DNA from: Fen-178 sp049516835 | Lineage (GTDB): Bacteria > Acidobacteriota > Terriglobia > Bryobacterales > Bryobacteraceae | Length of the DNA: 23,326 bases | NCBI GenBank assembly: GCA_049516835.1 | Contig: JBEKSR010000079.1 | Location: 1 to 23,326, forward strand | Reading direction: 5' to 3' | In this document: positions 1-7,816 of the stretch, in pieces | Layout: every line of letters begins with the position of its first letter | Numbering within the stretch: position 1 is the first letter of the stretch | The notes under the pieces: generated by a model | Seen by the model: only the letters and a program-made list of their open reading frames with translations | The model's database searches: none | What the model was told of the DNA's origin: nothing | Program-made: the position numbers and the translations under genes

Positions 1-2
1 TG

Positions 3-363
3 GGGAGCAACAGTACCAGAAAACTCGCCCGTACGATAGCCTTGGGGAACCCCGCCTACATCGACGATGGGCGCGAGAAAAAATCTCGAACCACCGGATT
101 CCCGCGTAGCGGGTTAGTACATTGGGCAATATCGGTAGCCGTTTGGACATTACCTCGGGGTGGCGAGGACATCAAGCAAATACCGGGACGGGGAGAGTCA
201 GCCTTCGGATTCGGTATCCTCCGCGCTGCCTGTTTGGGCTCTAAACGCAGCGCAACAAGGCGGGGTTAATTCTGCAGTCCGCGTATCAGCCACTGTCCCG
301 GCCCGGACTTACTTCGGGACGATCAGCCTGTAGCGGTAGTCGCGTTCCGGCAAGCTCAGGATC
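3..363. other. Left-edge region without a recognised gene
   Basis: The plus-strand frame starting at position 3 is open without a stop to 269, so it could be the 3' end of a gene that begins outside the window. Its translation is rich in Arg/Gly/Ser and resembles no family I know. Positions 270-363 lie next to the IS630 remnant and show no gene. The stretch may be decayed mobile-element DNA; I see no RNA gene in it. Confidence 0.25.
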
Positions 364-573
364 CCGTGTGCTGCGGTGCGTGCTTCGGCGAATCTGCTTT
401 TCGGTGAGGGTGGCAAACCAGCGCTCCACCAGATTGATCCAGGATGCGCTGGTGGGGGCGAGGTGGAGGTGAAAGCGGGGCCGCTTGCCAAGCCAGCGAC
501 GAATCAATGGCGTTATGTGGGTTCGGTAGTTGTCCAGGATCAAATGAAGCTCCAGCGCCGCAGGAGTGACCGA
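364..573 (-). pseudogene. IS630-family transposase, C-terminal remnant
   Basis: Read on the minus strand, this stretch encodes the end of an IS630/Tc1-mariner-type DDE transposase. The catalytic-core block with LILDNYRTH (second Asp) is followed by the block TSASWINLVERWF, which carries the catalytic Glu, and then by the typical Lys/Arg-rich TEKQIRRSTHRST. A TGA at 582-580 closes the frame on the 5' side, and family similarity begins about 10 bp inside it at the VTPAALELH segment. The first two thirds of the protein, including the helix-turn-helix domain and first Asp, are therefore missing. After about position 366 the frame leaves the family pattern. This is a dead fragment of about 70 residues, against roughly 340 for an intact member. 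It sits immediately upstream of the URO-D-like gene and marks a past insertion or rearrangement boundary. Confidence 0.8.
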
Positions 574-574
574 G

Positions 575-595
575 TAATATCATGAAGATACGGAG
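575..595 (+). promoter_or_regulatory. Possible -10 element and Shine-Dalgarno of the URO-D-like gene
   Basis: TAATAT at 575-580 is a plausible -10 hexamer, and GGAG at 592-595 lies 6 bp before the ATG at 602. No convincing -35 is visible at the expected distance, because that DNA belongs to the IS630 remnant. The promoter call is therefore weak; the ribosome-binding site is better supported. Confidence 0.3.
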
Positions 596-601
596 CGTAC
601 T

Positions 602-1786
602 ATGACGCAACGGACTTCCAATTGCCTCGCCAAGCTGGACCGCATGAAGAGGGCGCTGCGCCATCAGGAGCCGGACCGGGTTCCGGTCAGCGATTTCTTC
701 TGGGGCAGTTTCCTCAAGCGCTGGCGCAAAGAATTCGGGCTCCCGGCCGACGCGGACATCTACCACTACTACGACCTCGACTGGATGCAATTCAATCCGA
801 ATGTGGATCCCCATATCAAGCCCTTCGAGATGCTGGAGGAAAGCCCGGAGGAGGTGATTGTCCGAACCGGCTTCGAAGCCGTCCTACGGAAGAAGCACGA
901 TCAGGCCATGCCTGCCTTCTTGAGTTTCGAGACGGACTCGGTCGAAAAGATGAGGGCTTTCCAGTTCGACGACCCGTGGGACGCACGCCGTTTCTTCTCC
1001 GGAGGCGATGACCAGATCAACGGTGTGGGAGACGCCTTCGTGCGCAATCTGCCTCGGTTCGTCGATCGCGTGCAAGCGGCATGGACCGGCTTTCCGGTGT
1101 TCGGGGGCGTGTGCGAAGCCCATGAGATGATGTGGCGTATCATCGGGCCGGAAAACGCCATGCTCTGGATGGGCCTGTATCCGGACGAGGTCGCTCGCTT
1201 TGCGCGGCGCATCAATGAGTACGCGCTCGAAATCGTCAAGGCCCAGATAAAGGCCGCAGACGGACGGCTCGACGGCATGGTGATCTGGGGCGATGTGGCC
1301 TACAAGAAGGGCCTGATGTTTTCTCCCGCCTTTTGGCGGAGCCACTTCAAACCCGGCGTCAAAGCACTGATCGACGAATGCCATGCCCATGGCCTGCCGG
1401 TCATCTACCACGGCTGCGGAAACGTGAACCGCATATTCGAAGATTTCATCGAGATCGGCGTCGATGCCTACAACCCGCTCGAATTCAAAGCCGGAATGGA
1501 TGCGGTGGACTTGCGCAGGCGTTTCGGCCACCGGATCGGTTTCTGCGGCAACATGGACGTGCGATTGTGGGCCACGGGCAGCCAGCCCGAACTCCGGGCC
1601 GCGGTTCTCACCAAGCTCAACGCAGCCAAGGGAGGCGGGTTCATCTTTCAATCCGACCACTCCGTTCCGGGCGATGTGCCTCCCGCCAGCTACGATTACG
1701 TTGTGCACCTGGTTCGCGAGCACGGCCGGTACCCTCTGCGGTTAGGCGAATTCGACATCCCCGAGCTGGACTCCCCGGCCAATTAA
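602..1786 (+). CDS. URO-D superfamily protein, corrinoid methyltransferase-like
   Basis: This is a cytoplasmic protein of 394 residues in the uroporphyrinogen decarboxylase superfamily. It is probably not the haem enzyme, because the N-terminal substrate-arginine motif of HemE is absent and the start instead reads RHQEPDRVPV, as in methyltransferase-type members. The methylcobamide:CoM methyltransferase branch (MtaA/MtbA/CmuA type) binds zinc through a His-X-Cys and a distal Cys. Here YHGCGN gives H270 and C272, and GFCGNMD gives C315, in matching order. A QSDHSVPGDVP segment near 350-360 forms the last barrel strand region. The ATG at 602 has GGAG 6 bp upstream. The gene is followed after 1 bp by the GH106 gene, so the two are surely co-transcribed. 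A role in moving methyl groups from O-methylated sugars is an inference; no corrinoid protein is encoded nearby. The substrate is unknown. Confidence 0.8.
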   Translation: MTQRTSNCLAKLDRMKRALRHQEPDRVPVSDFFWGSFLKRWRKEFGLPADADIYHYYDLDWMQFNPNVDPHIKPFEMLEESPEEVIVRTGFEAVLRKKHDQAMPAFLSFETDSVEKMRAFQFDDPWDARRFFSGGDDQINGVGDAFVRNLPRFVDRVQAAWTGFPVFGGVCEAHEMMWRIIGPENAMLWMGLYPDEVARFARRINEYALEIVKAQIKAADGRLDGMVIWGDVAYKKGLMFSPAFWRSHFKPGVKALIDECHAHGLPVIYHGCGNVNRIFEDFIEIGVDAYNPLEFKAGMDAVDLRRRFGHRIGFCGNMDVRLWATGSQPELRAAVLTKLNAAKGGGFIFQSDHSVPGDVPPASYDYVVHLVREHGRYPLRLGEFDIPELDSPAN

Positions 1787-1787
1787 A

Positions 1788-4700
1788 ATGCCGAATGGTC
1801 TGAAATGCTCACTGTTGGCCGCGGCTGGCGCGCTCTGTTTGTACGGCCAATCCTTCACGGACCTGGAATCCAACTTCCGCCAGCCGCCGGCCTCGGCGCG
1901 GCCCCAGACCTACTGGTTGTGGATGAACGGCAACGTGTCCCGCGAGGGCATCACGCTCGATCTCGAAGCCATGAAGCGGGTGGGCATCGGCGGCGTGATA
2001 ATGTTCGACGGCGGCACGTATCTCCCCAAGGGTCCGGCCGGCTACATGAGCCCGGAGTGGCGCGGGCTGATGGCGCATGCCATCCAGGAAGGCGGCCGGC
2101 TCGGCATCGAAATCGGGATGCACAACGGCCCGGGTTGGTCCTCGAGCGGCGGTCCGTGGATCACACCCGAGCGTTCCATGCAGCAGATGGTGTGGGCCGA
2201 GACGACCGTGGACGGTCCAGGTCCTCGAGAGATTGTGCTGGCGCAGCCGCGGACGACTCTTGGCTACTATCGCGACGCTTTCGTGCTCGCCTTTCCCGCG
2301 GCGCCGGGTGCGCAGGATCGCATCCAGGACTGGAACTTCAAGGCCAACTTTGCGTATCGCGTGGGGCGGCAGATGGAGATGCCGCAGCCGGTTGCAGGCG
2401 ACCTGGCGATCGACCCCAAGCGGGTGCGCGACCTTTCCGCGCAGATGGATCGTGGAGGCCGCCTGAAGTGGGAAGTCCCGCCGGGCGCGTGGACCATTCT
2501 GCGGATCGGCCACACCACTACCGGTCAGTTGAACGTCTCGTCGTCGGAGGCGGGACGTGGCCTGGAGTGCGACAAGATGAGCCGCGAGGCCACCGACTTT
2601 CATTTCCAGAACGTGGTGGCCAAGGTGCTCGCGGATGCCGGGCCGCTGGCCGGGAAGAGCTTCGGCAGCGTCATGATCGATAGCTACGAAGCCGGCATGC
2701 AGAACTGGACGGCCGCATTCCCGGAGGAGTTTCGAAGACGCGAGGGGTACGATGTGCGCGGCTACCTGCCCGCCATGACGGGCCGCATGGTGGGCGATCG
2801 CGCCATCTCCGAGCGGTTCCTCTTCGACGTCCGCCGCGCCCAGGCCGACTTGATGGCCGAATACTACTACGGCCGCATGGGCGAGTTGTGCCGGCAGCGC
2901 GGGCTGAAGTTCTACGTCGAGGGCTATGGCCCGGGCGTATTCGACGAGCTGCAAGTCGGCGGCATCCCGGATTTTCCGATGACGGAGTTTTGGGAACGCA
3001 CGCCGTGGACGCCCAACCGCGTGGTGAAAATGGTTTCCTCGGCCGCGCACGTCTATGGCAAGCCGGTGGTGGCGGGCGAATCCTTCACCGGTGAAGAGCA
3101 GACGGCGCGCTGGCTGGAGTACCCATACTCGCTGAAGATCCTGGGCGACCTGATGTTCTCACTCGGCCTCAACCAGATGGTGTTCCACCGCTATGCCCAC
3201 CAGCCCCACCCCAGTGCGGCGCCGGGGATGACGATGGGCCCCTGGGGATTCCACATGGACCGCACCAACACCTGGTTCGAGCAGAGCTCGGCATGGCTCG
3301 CGTACCTGGCACGCTGCCAGTACCTGCTGCGGCAGGGAACCTACGTCGCGGACGTGCTGTACTTCACGGGCGAGCGTCCACCCGGCGCGGATAATTTCGA
3401 AATACCCGCGATGCCCGCGGGATTCAACTACGACCTGGTAAACGCCGACGCGTTGCTGACCCGCGCCAGCGCGCAGAACGGCCGGATCGTGTTGCGGGGC
3501 GGCGGAAGCTATCGCGTGCTGGTGCTGCCGCCCGATCTGAAGGGGGCCACTCCGGAGCTCATGAAAACGCTGCGCGACCTCGTGCGCCAGGGCGCCAGCG
3601 TGGTGGGACCGAAGCCGCGGTTTTCGCCGACGCTGCGGGGGTATCCGGAATCGGAGAACGAAGTGCTGTGGATTGCCGACGAGCTGTGGGGACCAGGACG
3701 GATCGGCGCCAAGCTGGAACTTCACACCGAGCCCGATTTCGAATGCTCGAGCCGCAAGCCCGATGGGGCGCTTTCCTGGCTGCACCGGAAGCTGCCGGAC
3801 GCGGACATTTATTTTGTGGGTAACCGGCAGCGGCGGGTCGAGGAAGTGGTGTGCACATTTCGGGTGCCGGGCCGGGCTCCGGAGTTTTGGAACGCGGAGA
3901 CGGGCGAAATCCGGAAGGCGGCCATCTACGCTCTCGCGGGCGGCCGCGTGCGCGTACCGATGCGTCTCGAACCGGCGGAGTCGGTGTTCGTTGTATTTCG
4001 GGACGGCGCCTCGGGAGCGCCCATCGAGTGGCTGGCCAAGGACGGCGTGCCGGCGATGGATGCCCGGCCGTTTTCAAGACCGGCGGCGGCGCCGAAGATC
4101 CAAGACACGTTCACCATCGCGGTGTGGGCGAAGCCGGACACCGACCTGCGCTTGATGCCGCGGGAATCGGCGACGGGCCGGGTGGACGAGACCGGCAAAT
4201 TCTACGTCTTTCCCGCAGGCGAGGGCGACATGCTCTTCGGAAAGGGCCACGCGGCCGCGGGGCTGGCGGTAGGGCGCAACGGCGTGTACGTGGTGGAGCG
4301 ATCGAGCGAAAGCTCGCCGGCCGTGCTGGTGGCCAACATGTCCATCGCGGGATGGACGCATTTCGCGGTGGTGTATCGCGATGGCAAGCCGCGGCTCTAC
4401 GTGAATGGGGCTTTCGTGCGCGAAGGGCTGGCATCGGGGAGCGTCGTGCACCCAGGAGTAGCGAACCCGCCGCCCGCGCCCGATACCGTGTACCATTTCG
4501 ATTCGCTGGATGCGCTGCTGCGGTCGTCGGGGCGGCCCTCGCCGCCTTCGAACGGGATCGCGTATTATTTTGAGGGCAATATGACCCAGCCGGAGGTCTT
4601 CGACCGCGCACTTTCCGACAGCGCGATTTTGGAGATGGCCTCGCGCAAGATGCCGCCTCCCGAAGATACCGCCGACGCGCAGCTATGGCGGAGGCCCGAC

Positions 4701-5363
4701 GGCAAGGTGGAGGCTCTGTTGTGGCGCTCGGGCAACTACGCTTTGGCGGGCGGGGCCTCCCTTAACGCGGTGGTCGCGCCGCCGCGCGAGATTCCAGGAC
4801 CGTGGCGAGTCGCGTTCCAGGCGGGCCGCGGCGCGCCGGCATCGGTGACGCTGCCCGAGCTGATTTCGCTCGACAAGCACGCGGACCCGGGCGTCAAATA
4901 CTTTTCCGGCACGGCCACCTACTCGCGTTCCCTGGAAGTTCCCCCGGCCTCCCTGGAAGCCGGCAAGCGCGTGGTCCTCGACCTGGGCCGCGTGGAGGTG
5001 ATCGCTCAGATGCGGATCAACGGGCGCGACCTCGGCACGCTGTGGAAGGAGCCATACCGCCTGGATGTTACGGAGGCCGTGCATGCGGGCGCGAACGATC
5101 TCGAAATCCGCGCGACCAACCTCTGGCCCAATCGCCTGATCGGCGACGAACAGCTCCCCGCGGAGAACCAGTACGGGACGGGCGCGGAACACGGCATCCT
5201 GCGCATGCCCGACTGGTACGGGAATGGACAGCCCAAACCCCCTGGCGGCCGGATTACGTTCGCCACGTGGCAGTTCTACCACAAGGACGATCCGCTGCTC
5301 GCAAGCGGACTACTGGGGCCCGTGCGGCTGCTGAATCCGGTGCGGCGGGTATTCGGAGAGTAG
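1788..5363 (+). CDS. Exported GH106 alpha-L-rhamnosidase-like enzyme with LamG-like insert
   Basis: This protein of 1191 residues has a short Sec-type signal (about 1-20, hydrophobic SLLAAAGALCLYG, cleavage near GQ-SF). The N-terminal block TYWLWMNGNVSREGITLDLEAMKRVGIGGV (about 42-71) is the diagnostic opening of GH106 alpha-L-rhamnosidases. The (beta/alpha)8-like core with HNGPGWSSSGGPW and VAGESFTGEE continues to about 740. Residues about 772-955 form a concanavalin/LamG-like domain (DTFTIAVWAKPDT, then WTHFAVVYRDGKPRLYVNG). The last part (about 1036-1180) is a galactose-binding-like beta-sandwich with INGRDLGTLWKEPYRLDVT, typical of GH2/GH106 ends. The expected role is removal of terminal alpha-L-rhamnose from pectic side chains or glycosides outside the cytoplasm. 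The start follows the upstream stop by 1 bp. The exact linkage cannot be read from the sequence. Confidence 0.88.
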   Translation: MPNGLKCSLLAAAGALCLYGQSFTDLESNFRQPPASARPQTYWLWMNGNVSREGITLDLEAMKRVGIGGVIMFDGGTYLPKGPAGYMSPEWRGLMAHAIQEGGRLGIEIGMHNGPGWSSSGGPWITPERSMQQMVWAETTVDGPGPREIVLAQPRTTLGYYRDAFVLAFPAAPGAQDRIQDWNFKANFAYRVGRQMEMPQPVAGDLAIDPKRVRDLSAQMDRGGRLKWEVPPGAWTILRIGHTTTGQLNVSSSEAGRGLECDKMSREATDFHFQNVVAKVLADAGPLAGKSFGSVMIDSYEAGMQNWTAAFPEEFRRREGYDVRGYLPAMTGRMVGDRAISERFLFDVRRAQADLMAEYYYGRMGELCRQRGLKFYVEGYGPGVFDELQVGGIPDFPMTEFWERTPWTPNRVVKMVSSAAHVYGKPVVAGESFTGEEQTARWLEYPYSLKILGDLMFSLGLNQMVFHRYAHQPHPSAAPGMTMGPWGFHMDRTNTWFEQSSAWLAYLARCQYLLRQGTYVADVLYFTGERPPGADNFEIPAMPAGFNYDLVNADALLTRASAQNGRIVLRGGGSYRVLVLPPDLKGATPELMKTLRDLVRQGASVVGPKPRFSPTLRGYPESENEVLWIADELWGPGRIGAKLELHTEPDFECSSRKPDGALSWLHRKLPDADIYFVGNRQRRVEEVVCTFRVPGRAPEFWNAETGEIRKAAIYALAGGRVRVPMRLEPAESVFVVFRDGASGAPIEWLAKDGVPAMDARPFSRPAAAPKIQDTFTIAVWAKPDTDLRLMPRESATGRVDETGKFYVFPAGEGDMLFGKGHAAAGLAVGRNGVYVVERSSESSPAVLVANMSIAGWTHFAVVYRDGKPRLYVNGAFVREGLASGSVVHPGVANPPPAPDTVYHFDSLDALLRSSGRPSPPSNGIAYYFEGNMTQPEVFDRALSDSAILEMASRKMPPPEDTADAQLWRRPDGKVEALLWRSGNYALAGGASLNAVVAPPREIPGPWRVAFQAGRGAPASVTLPELISLDKHADPGVKYFSGTATYSRSLEVPPASLEAGKRVVLDLGRVEVIAQMRINGRDLGTLWKEPYRLDVTEAVHAGANDLEIRATNLWPNRLIGDEQLPAENQYGTGAEHGILRMPDWYGNGQPKPPGGRITFATWQFYHKDDPLLASGLLGPVRLLNPVRRVFGE

Positions 5364-5371
5364 GGGCAGAT

Positions 5372-5463
5372 TGTGGGGCGGGCAATCCTGCCCGCAAGCA
5401 GGCCTTCCGGCCGGCTGGACCCGCTGGAAAGCGGGTCCGCACGCTGAAAAGCCTGCCCCACGT
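5372..5463. repeat. Nested palindromic intergenic element, copy 1
   Basis: Outer arms GTGGGGCGGGC (5373-5383) and GCCTGCCCCAC (5451-5461) pair over 11 bp with one G-T. Inside lie two perfect hairpins: GCGGGC/GCCCGC (5378-5395) and GGACCCGC/GCGGGTCC (5417-5438). The layout and flanking TGTGGGGC/GCCCCACGT match the copy at 9645-9747. The element sits between two convergent genes, so its transcript could also act as a bidirectional terminator, though no U-tract follows. Confidence 0.7.
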
Positions 5464-5487
5464 CGGCTATCACTCAACTACGCGAGG

Positions 5488-6525
5488 CTACCACGCCCTC
5501 GACCGCGCCACCGAAATCCCACGCACCTCGTTCGGCCATTTGCCGGAAACGGCGCAGTAAAAGTGATAGAGCGCGTCCTGGTGGTCGACCACGCTGGGTT
5601 TGTGCGCATAAGTCGAATCCACCGATCCAGGCGGGCCGGCATCAACCAGGATTTCGTTCACCTTCACCGGGTGGAATGGGTCGTCGCCAAGAGCCAGTAA
5701 ATCGCGTGCTTTGCCCTTCTTGTCCAAGCCGTAATAGAAAAACGCCCAGCGCCTGCCATCGAGCAGAACGCATGGGTCGCTGGCGAAGCGCTCGTCCCAG
5801 CTTCCGGCCGGGCCGTTGGGGACGATGGGGTTGCTCGGGTGGCGCTGCCAGGTCTTCAAGTCCGTCGATGTGGCCACGCCGGTCTGCTCGCGCCAGCCGC
5901 CGCCCTGCTCGCGCGGCAGGTTCTTCGTCTTGGCGTTGTAAAAAAGATAGTAAGTGCCCCGCTGCTCCACCAGGCACGGCTTATAGAGGCCGCCATTCTC
6001 CCAATCGGCGCCGTCTTCGGGACGCAGGCACGGGATCTCGACTTCCCAGTGCATCAGGTCACGGCTCCAGCAGAGTCCAATTACCGCGGGCCCTTCTTCG
6101 AGCCCCGGGTTGGGATAGGCGTGATAGACGCCCAGGAAGCGGCCGCGCACTTTCTTCAGCTCGCCCGCCGACCGCATATCGTTCCGCCGTACGATCCAGT
6201 TCATGGCGATGTTGTAGCGCGTCACCGGCGATGACGGATCGCGCCGCAGGATCGAGCCTTCCTTCTTCCAGGCGACCAGGTTGCCCGACGAAGCCAGCCC
6301 CGTCTGGTAGCCGGCTCCGTCCCATCCCACGTAGGTCATGTAATAGCGGCCATCGTGGTGGAACACAAACGGGCAGTCGACGGTTCGGCTATCGAACGCG
6401 CTGGGCTCTGGTGACGCTTCCAGCACGAGCCTGCCATACTTGTGCGGCGTGCGGTAGCGCGCGATCGGATCTTGCGCGCCAAACGCCGCTGTGCAGGAGG
6501 CCGCGAGGAAAGCGCGGCGCGTCAT
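5488..6525 (-). CDS. Tat-exported five-bladed beta-propeller glycosidase (GH43/GH32-like clan)
   Basis: This 345-residue protein begins MTRRAFLAAS, a twin-arginine signal ending near AFGAQ, so it is exported folded. The body shows repeated propeller strands of the GH43/GH62/GH32 type. They include DCPFVFHHDGRYYMTYVG (blade 1, with the invariant-position Asp), KPCLVEQRGTYYLFYN, SDPCVLLDGRRWAFFYYG and HKPSVVDHQDALYHFYC. The length fits a single-domain enzyme. I cannot place it in a specific GH family or name its substrate; arabinose- or fructose-type furanosides are usual for this fold. Its ATG overlaps the TGA of the regulator upstream (ATGA at 6522-6525), so the two are translationally coupled. 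The gene is convergent with the GH106 gene across the palindromic element. Confidence 0.72.
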   Translation of the reverse strand: MTRRAFLAASCTAAFGAQDPIARYRTPHKYGRLVLEASPEPSAFDSRTVDCPFVFHHDGRYYMTYVGWDGAGYQTGLASSGNLVAWKKEGSILRRDPSSPVTRYNIAMNWIVRRNDMRSAGELKKVRGRFLGVYHAYPNPGLEEGPAVIGLCWSRDLMHWEVEIPCLRPEDGADWENGGLYKPCLVEQRGTYYLFYNAKTKNLPREQGGGWREQTGVATSTDLKTWQRHPSNPIVPNGPAGSWDERFASDPCVLLDGRRWAFFYYGLDKKGKARDLLALGDDPFHPVKVNEILVDAGPPGSVDSTYAHKPSVVDHQDALYHFYCAVSGKWPNEVRGISVARSRAW

Positions 6526-7661
6526 GTGGCCCGCTCCCTCAGCGCCGGCGCCGGCATATTCCCCGGTTGGTCCAGCGGATAAACCAGGTTCACGTTCTTC
6601 GGCGTCAGAAGCTGGTGTTTGACGAACGTCGCCGGCGGGACCGCTTTGTGCTCGAGCAGGTTCAGCGCCAGCGGAATCAACTCATCGCCATAGCGCTCGG
6701 GAAAATACGCGACCGTGCCGATGAGACGGGTGCCGGGCCGGCGCAGTTCGTTGCGCGCCTCGAGGATGGCGTTCTGCCCGACCACCGCGCAAAGCCGCCC
6801 TGCGCCCGCCTCCTCGAAGGCTCGCAAAGCGGCCAGCGCGCACATGTCGTTCACCGTCCCGACCAGAGTACGGCGGCGCGGATTGCGGCGCACCGAGCGG
6901 CGCACCACCGAGAAGATCTGCTCGAAATCGCCCTTGCCATCCAGGTGGACCGCGGGCGTGCCGGCGATGTGCGGCAGCTCGGCGCGCAGGCCGTCCTGAA
7001 CGCCGGTGAGGCGCAATCCCGGCAGCGGCCCGGCGATGGGCAGCTCGAGCAGCATGAGCTGCTCCACGACGCCGTCCCAGTTTTCCTTGGCCCATCGGCC
7101 CAGGGCTCGGCCGGCGATTAGGCCGGCCTGGTAGTTGTTTGCGCCGAAGTAGATGGCGCCGGGGTGCGGGACTTCGATGGCGATCACCGGGATGCGCGCT
7201 TCCAGAAATTTGGAGGCGATGATGGGCGCCACACGCTCGTAAGTCTGAAACTCGAGCACCAAATCGACGCGCTCGTGCACCAGCAGATCGGCATTGCGCA
7301 GCGCTTCCTTGGGGCTATACCGGTTGTTCACGGTGATGAGGTCGACGCGCTCCCTGGCCGCGGCGCGCTGCAGGCTTTCGGTCACGCTGCGGGAGAATTC
7401 GGAATCGGTCTGGGCCGCGAAGCCCAGGCGGAAACGCCGTCCCGGCGCAGGAGGAAACGGGCAGCGATACACGCCGCGTGCGATGCGCTCGAGCAGGCCG
7501 CCTTGCACCAGGCTTTGCAGCAAGCGGAAGGCCGTGGTGCGGCGCAGTGAAGTGCGTTCCGTAATGTCCGACAGGTGCAACTCTTCGCCCCCGTGGCGGA
7601 ACGCCTTGACGATTTCGCAGGCCCGCACCACCGCCTGCACGTGACCGCCGTCTCGCTCCAT
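6522..7661 (-). CDS. Hybrid transcriptional regulator: IclR-type wHTH plus sugar-binding PBP domain
   Basis: The protein has 379 residues. Positions about 7-67 form a winged helix of IclR type (HVQAVVRACEIVKAF, then LSDITERTSLRRTTAFRLLQSLVQGGLLER). From about 90 to 360 it is a LacI/RbsB-type periplasmic-binding-protein domain (LLVHERVDLVLEFQT, ARIPVIAIEVPHPGAIYFGANNYQAGLIAGRALG, NPRRRTLVGTVNDMCALAALRAFEEAG). There is no signal peptide, so the sugar-binding domain acts in the cytoplasm as an effector sensor. IclR proteins normally carry a GAF-like effector domain and LacI proteins a different HTH, so this pairing is a swap. It is coupled to the propeller glycosidase and divergent from the GH127 gene, which makes a sugar-responsive local regulator likely. 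The ATG at 7661 is preceded by AAGGCGG 4 bp upstream. Confidence 0.8.
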   Translation of the reverse strand: MERDGGHVQAVVRACEIVKAFRHGGEELHLSDITERTSLRRTTAFRLLQSLVQGGLLERIARGVYRCPFPPAPGRRFRLGFAAQTDSEFSRSVTESLQRAAARERVDLITVNNRYSPKEALRNADLLVHERVDLVLEFQTYERVAPIIASKFLEARIPVIAIEVPHPGAIYFGANNYQAGLIAGRALGRWAKENWDGVVEQLMLLELPIAGPLPGLRLTGVQDGLRAELPHIAGTPAVHLDGKGDFEQIFSVVRRSVRRNPRRRTLVGTVNDMCALAALRAFEEAGAGRLCAVVGQNAILEARNELRRPGTRLIGTVAYFPERYGDELIPLALNLLEHKAVPPATFVKHQLLTPKNVNLVYPLDQPGNMPAPALRERAT

Positions 7662-7680
7662 AATTCCGCCTTGTGGAATT
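7662..7680. promoter_or_regulatory. Candidate operator (AATTCC-N7-GGAATT) at the regulator start
   Basis: A perfect 6-bp inverted repeat with a 7-bp spacer lies directly against the regulator start codon and covers its ribosome-binding site. A related half site, AATTCCA at 7758-7764, lies nearer the divergent GH127 gene and is inverted relative to TGGAATT at 7674-7680. Size and symmetry suit a winged-helix dimer. Binding here would give autoregulation and control of both directions; this is inference. Confidence 0.5.
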
Positions 7681-7816
7681 CGGATCGTCTCCGTAGTCGC
7701 CCGAGCCCCGCAAAAAACTATATCACACCGATATTATCGTTCCACGATGCAGAATCCAATTCCATTTTGCGATTTCTTCGCCGGGACCCATGGCGCGCGC
7801 GGAATAATAAAAATGG

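Noticed and set aside
602..1786. Haem-biosynthesis uroporphyrinogen decarboxylase (hemE)
   Set aside because: N-terminal substrate-binding motif is absent, zinc-type His/Cys residues are present, and the context is a glycosidase operon.
1809..3050. 413-residue minus-strand open frame opposite GH106
   Set aside because: Shadow frame; the plus-strand GH106 has a signal peptide, motifs and operon spacing.
7767..7808. TTGCGA/AATAAT promoter for GH127
   Set aside because: The spacing is too long for a standard sigma-70 promoter and the hexamer at the correct distance is poor.
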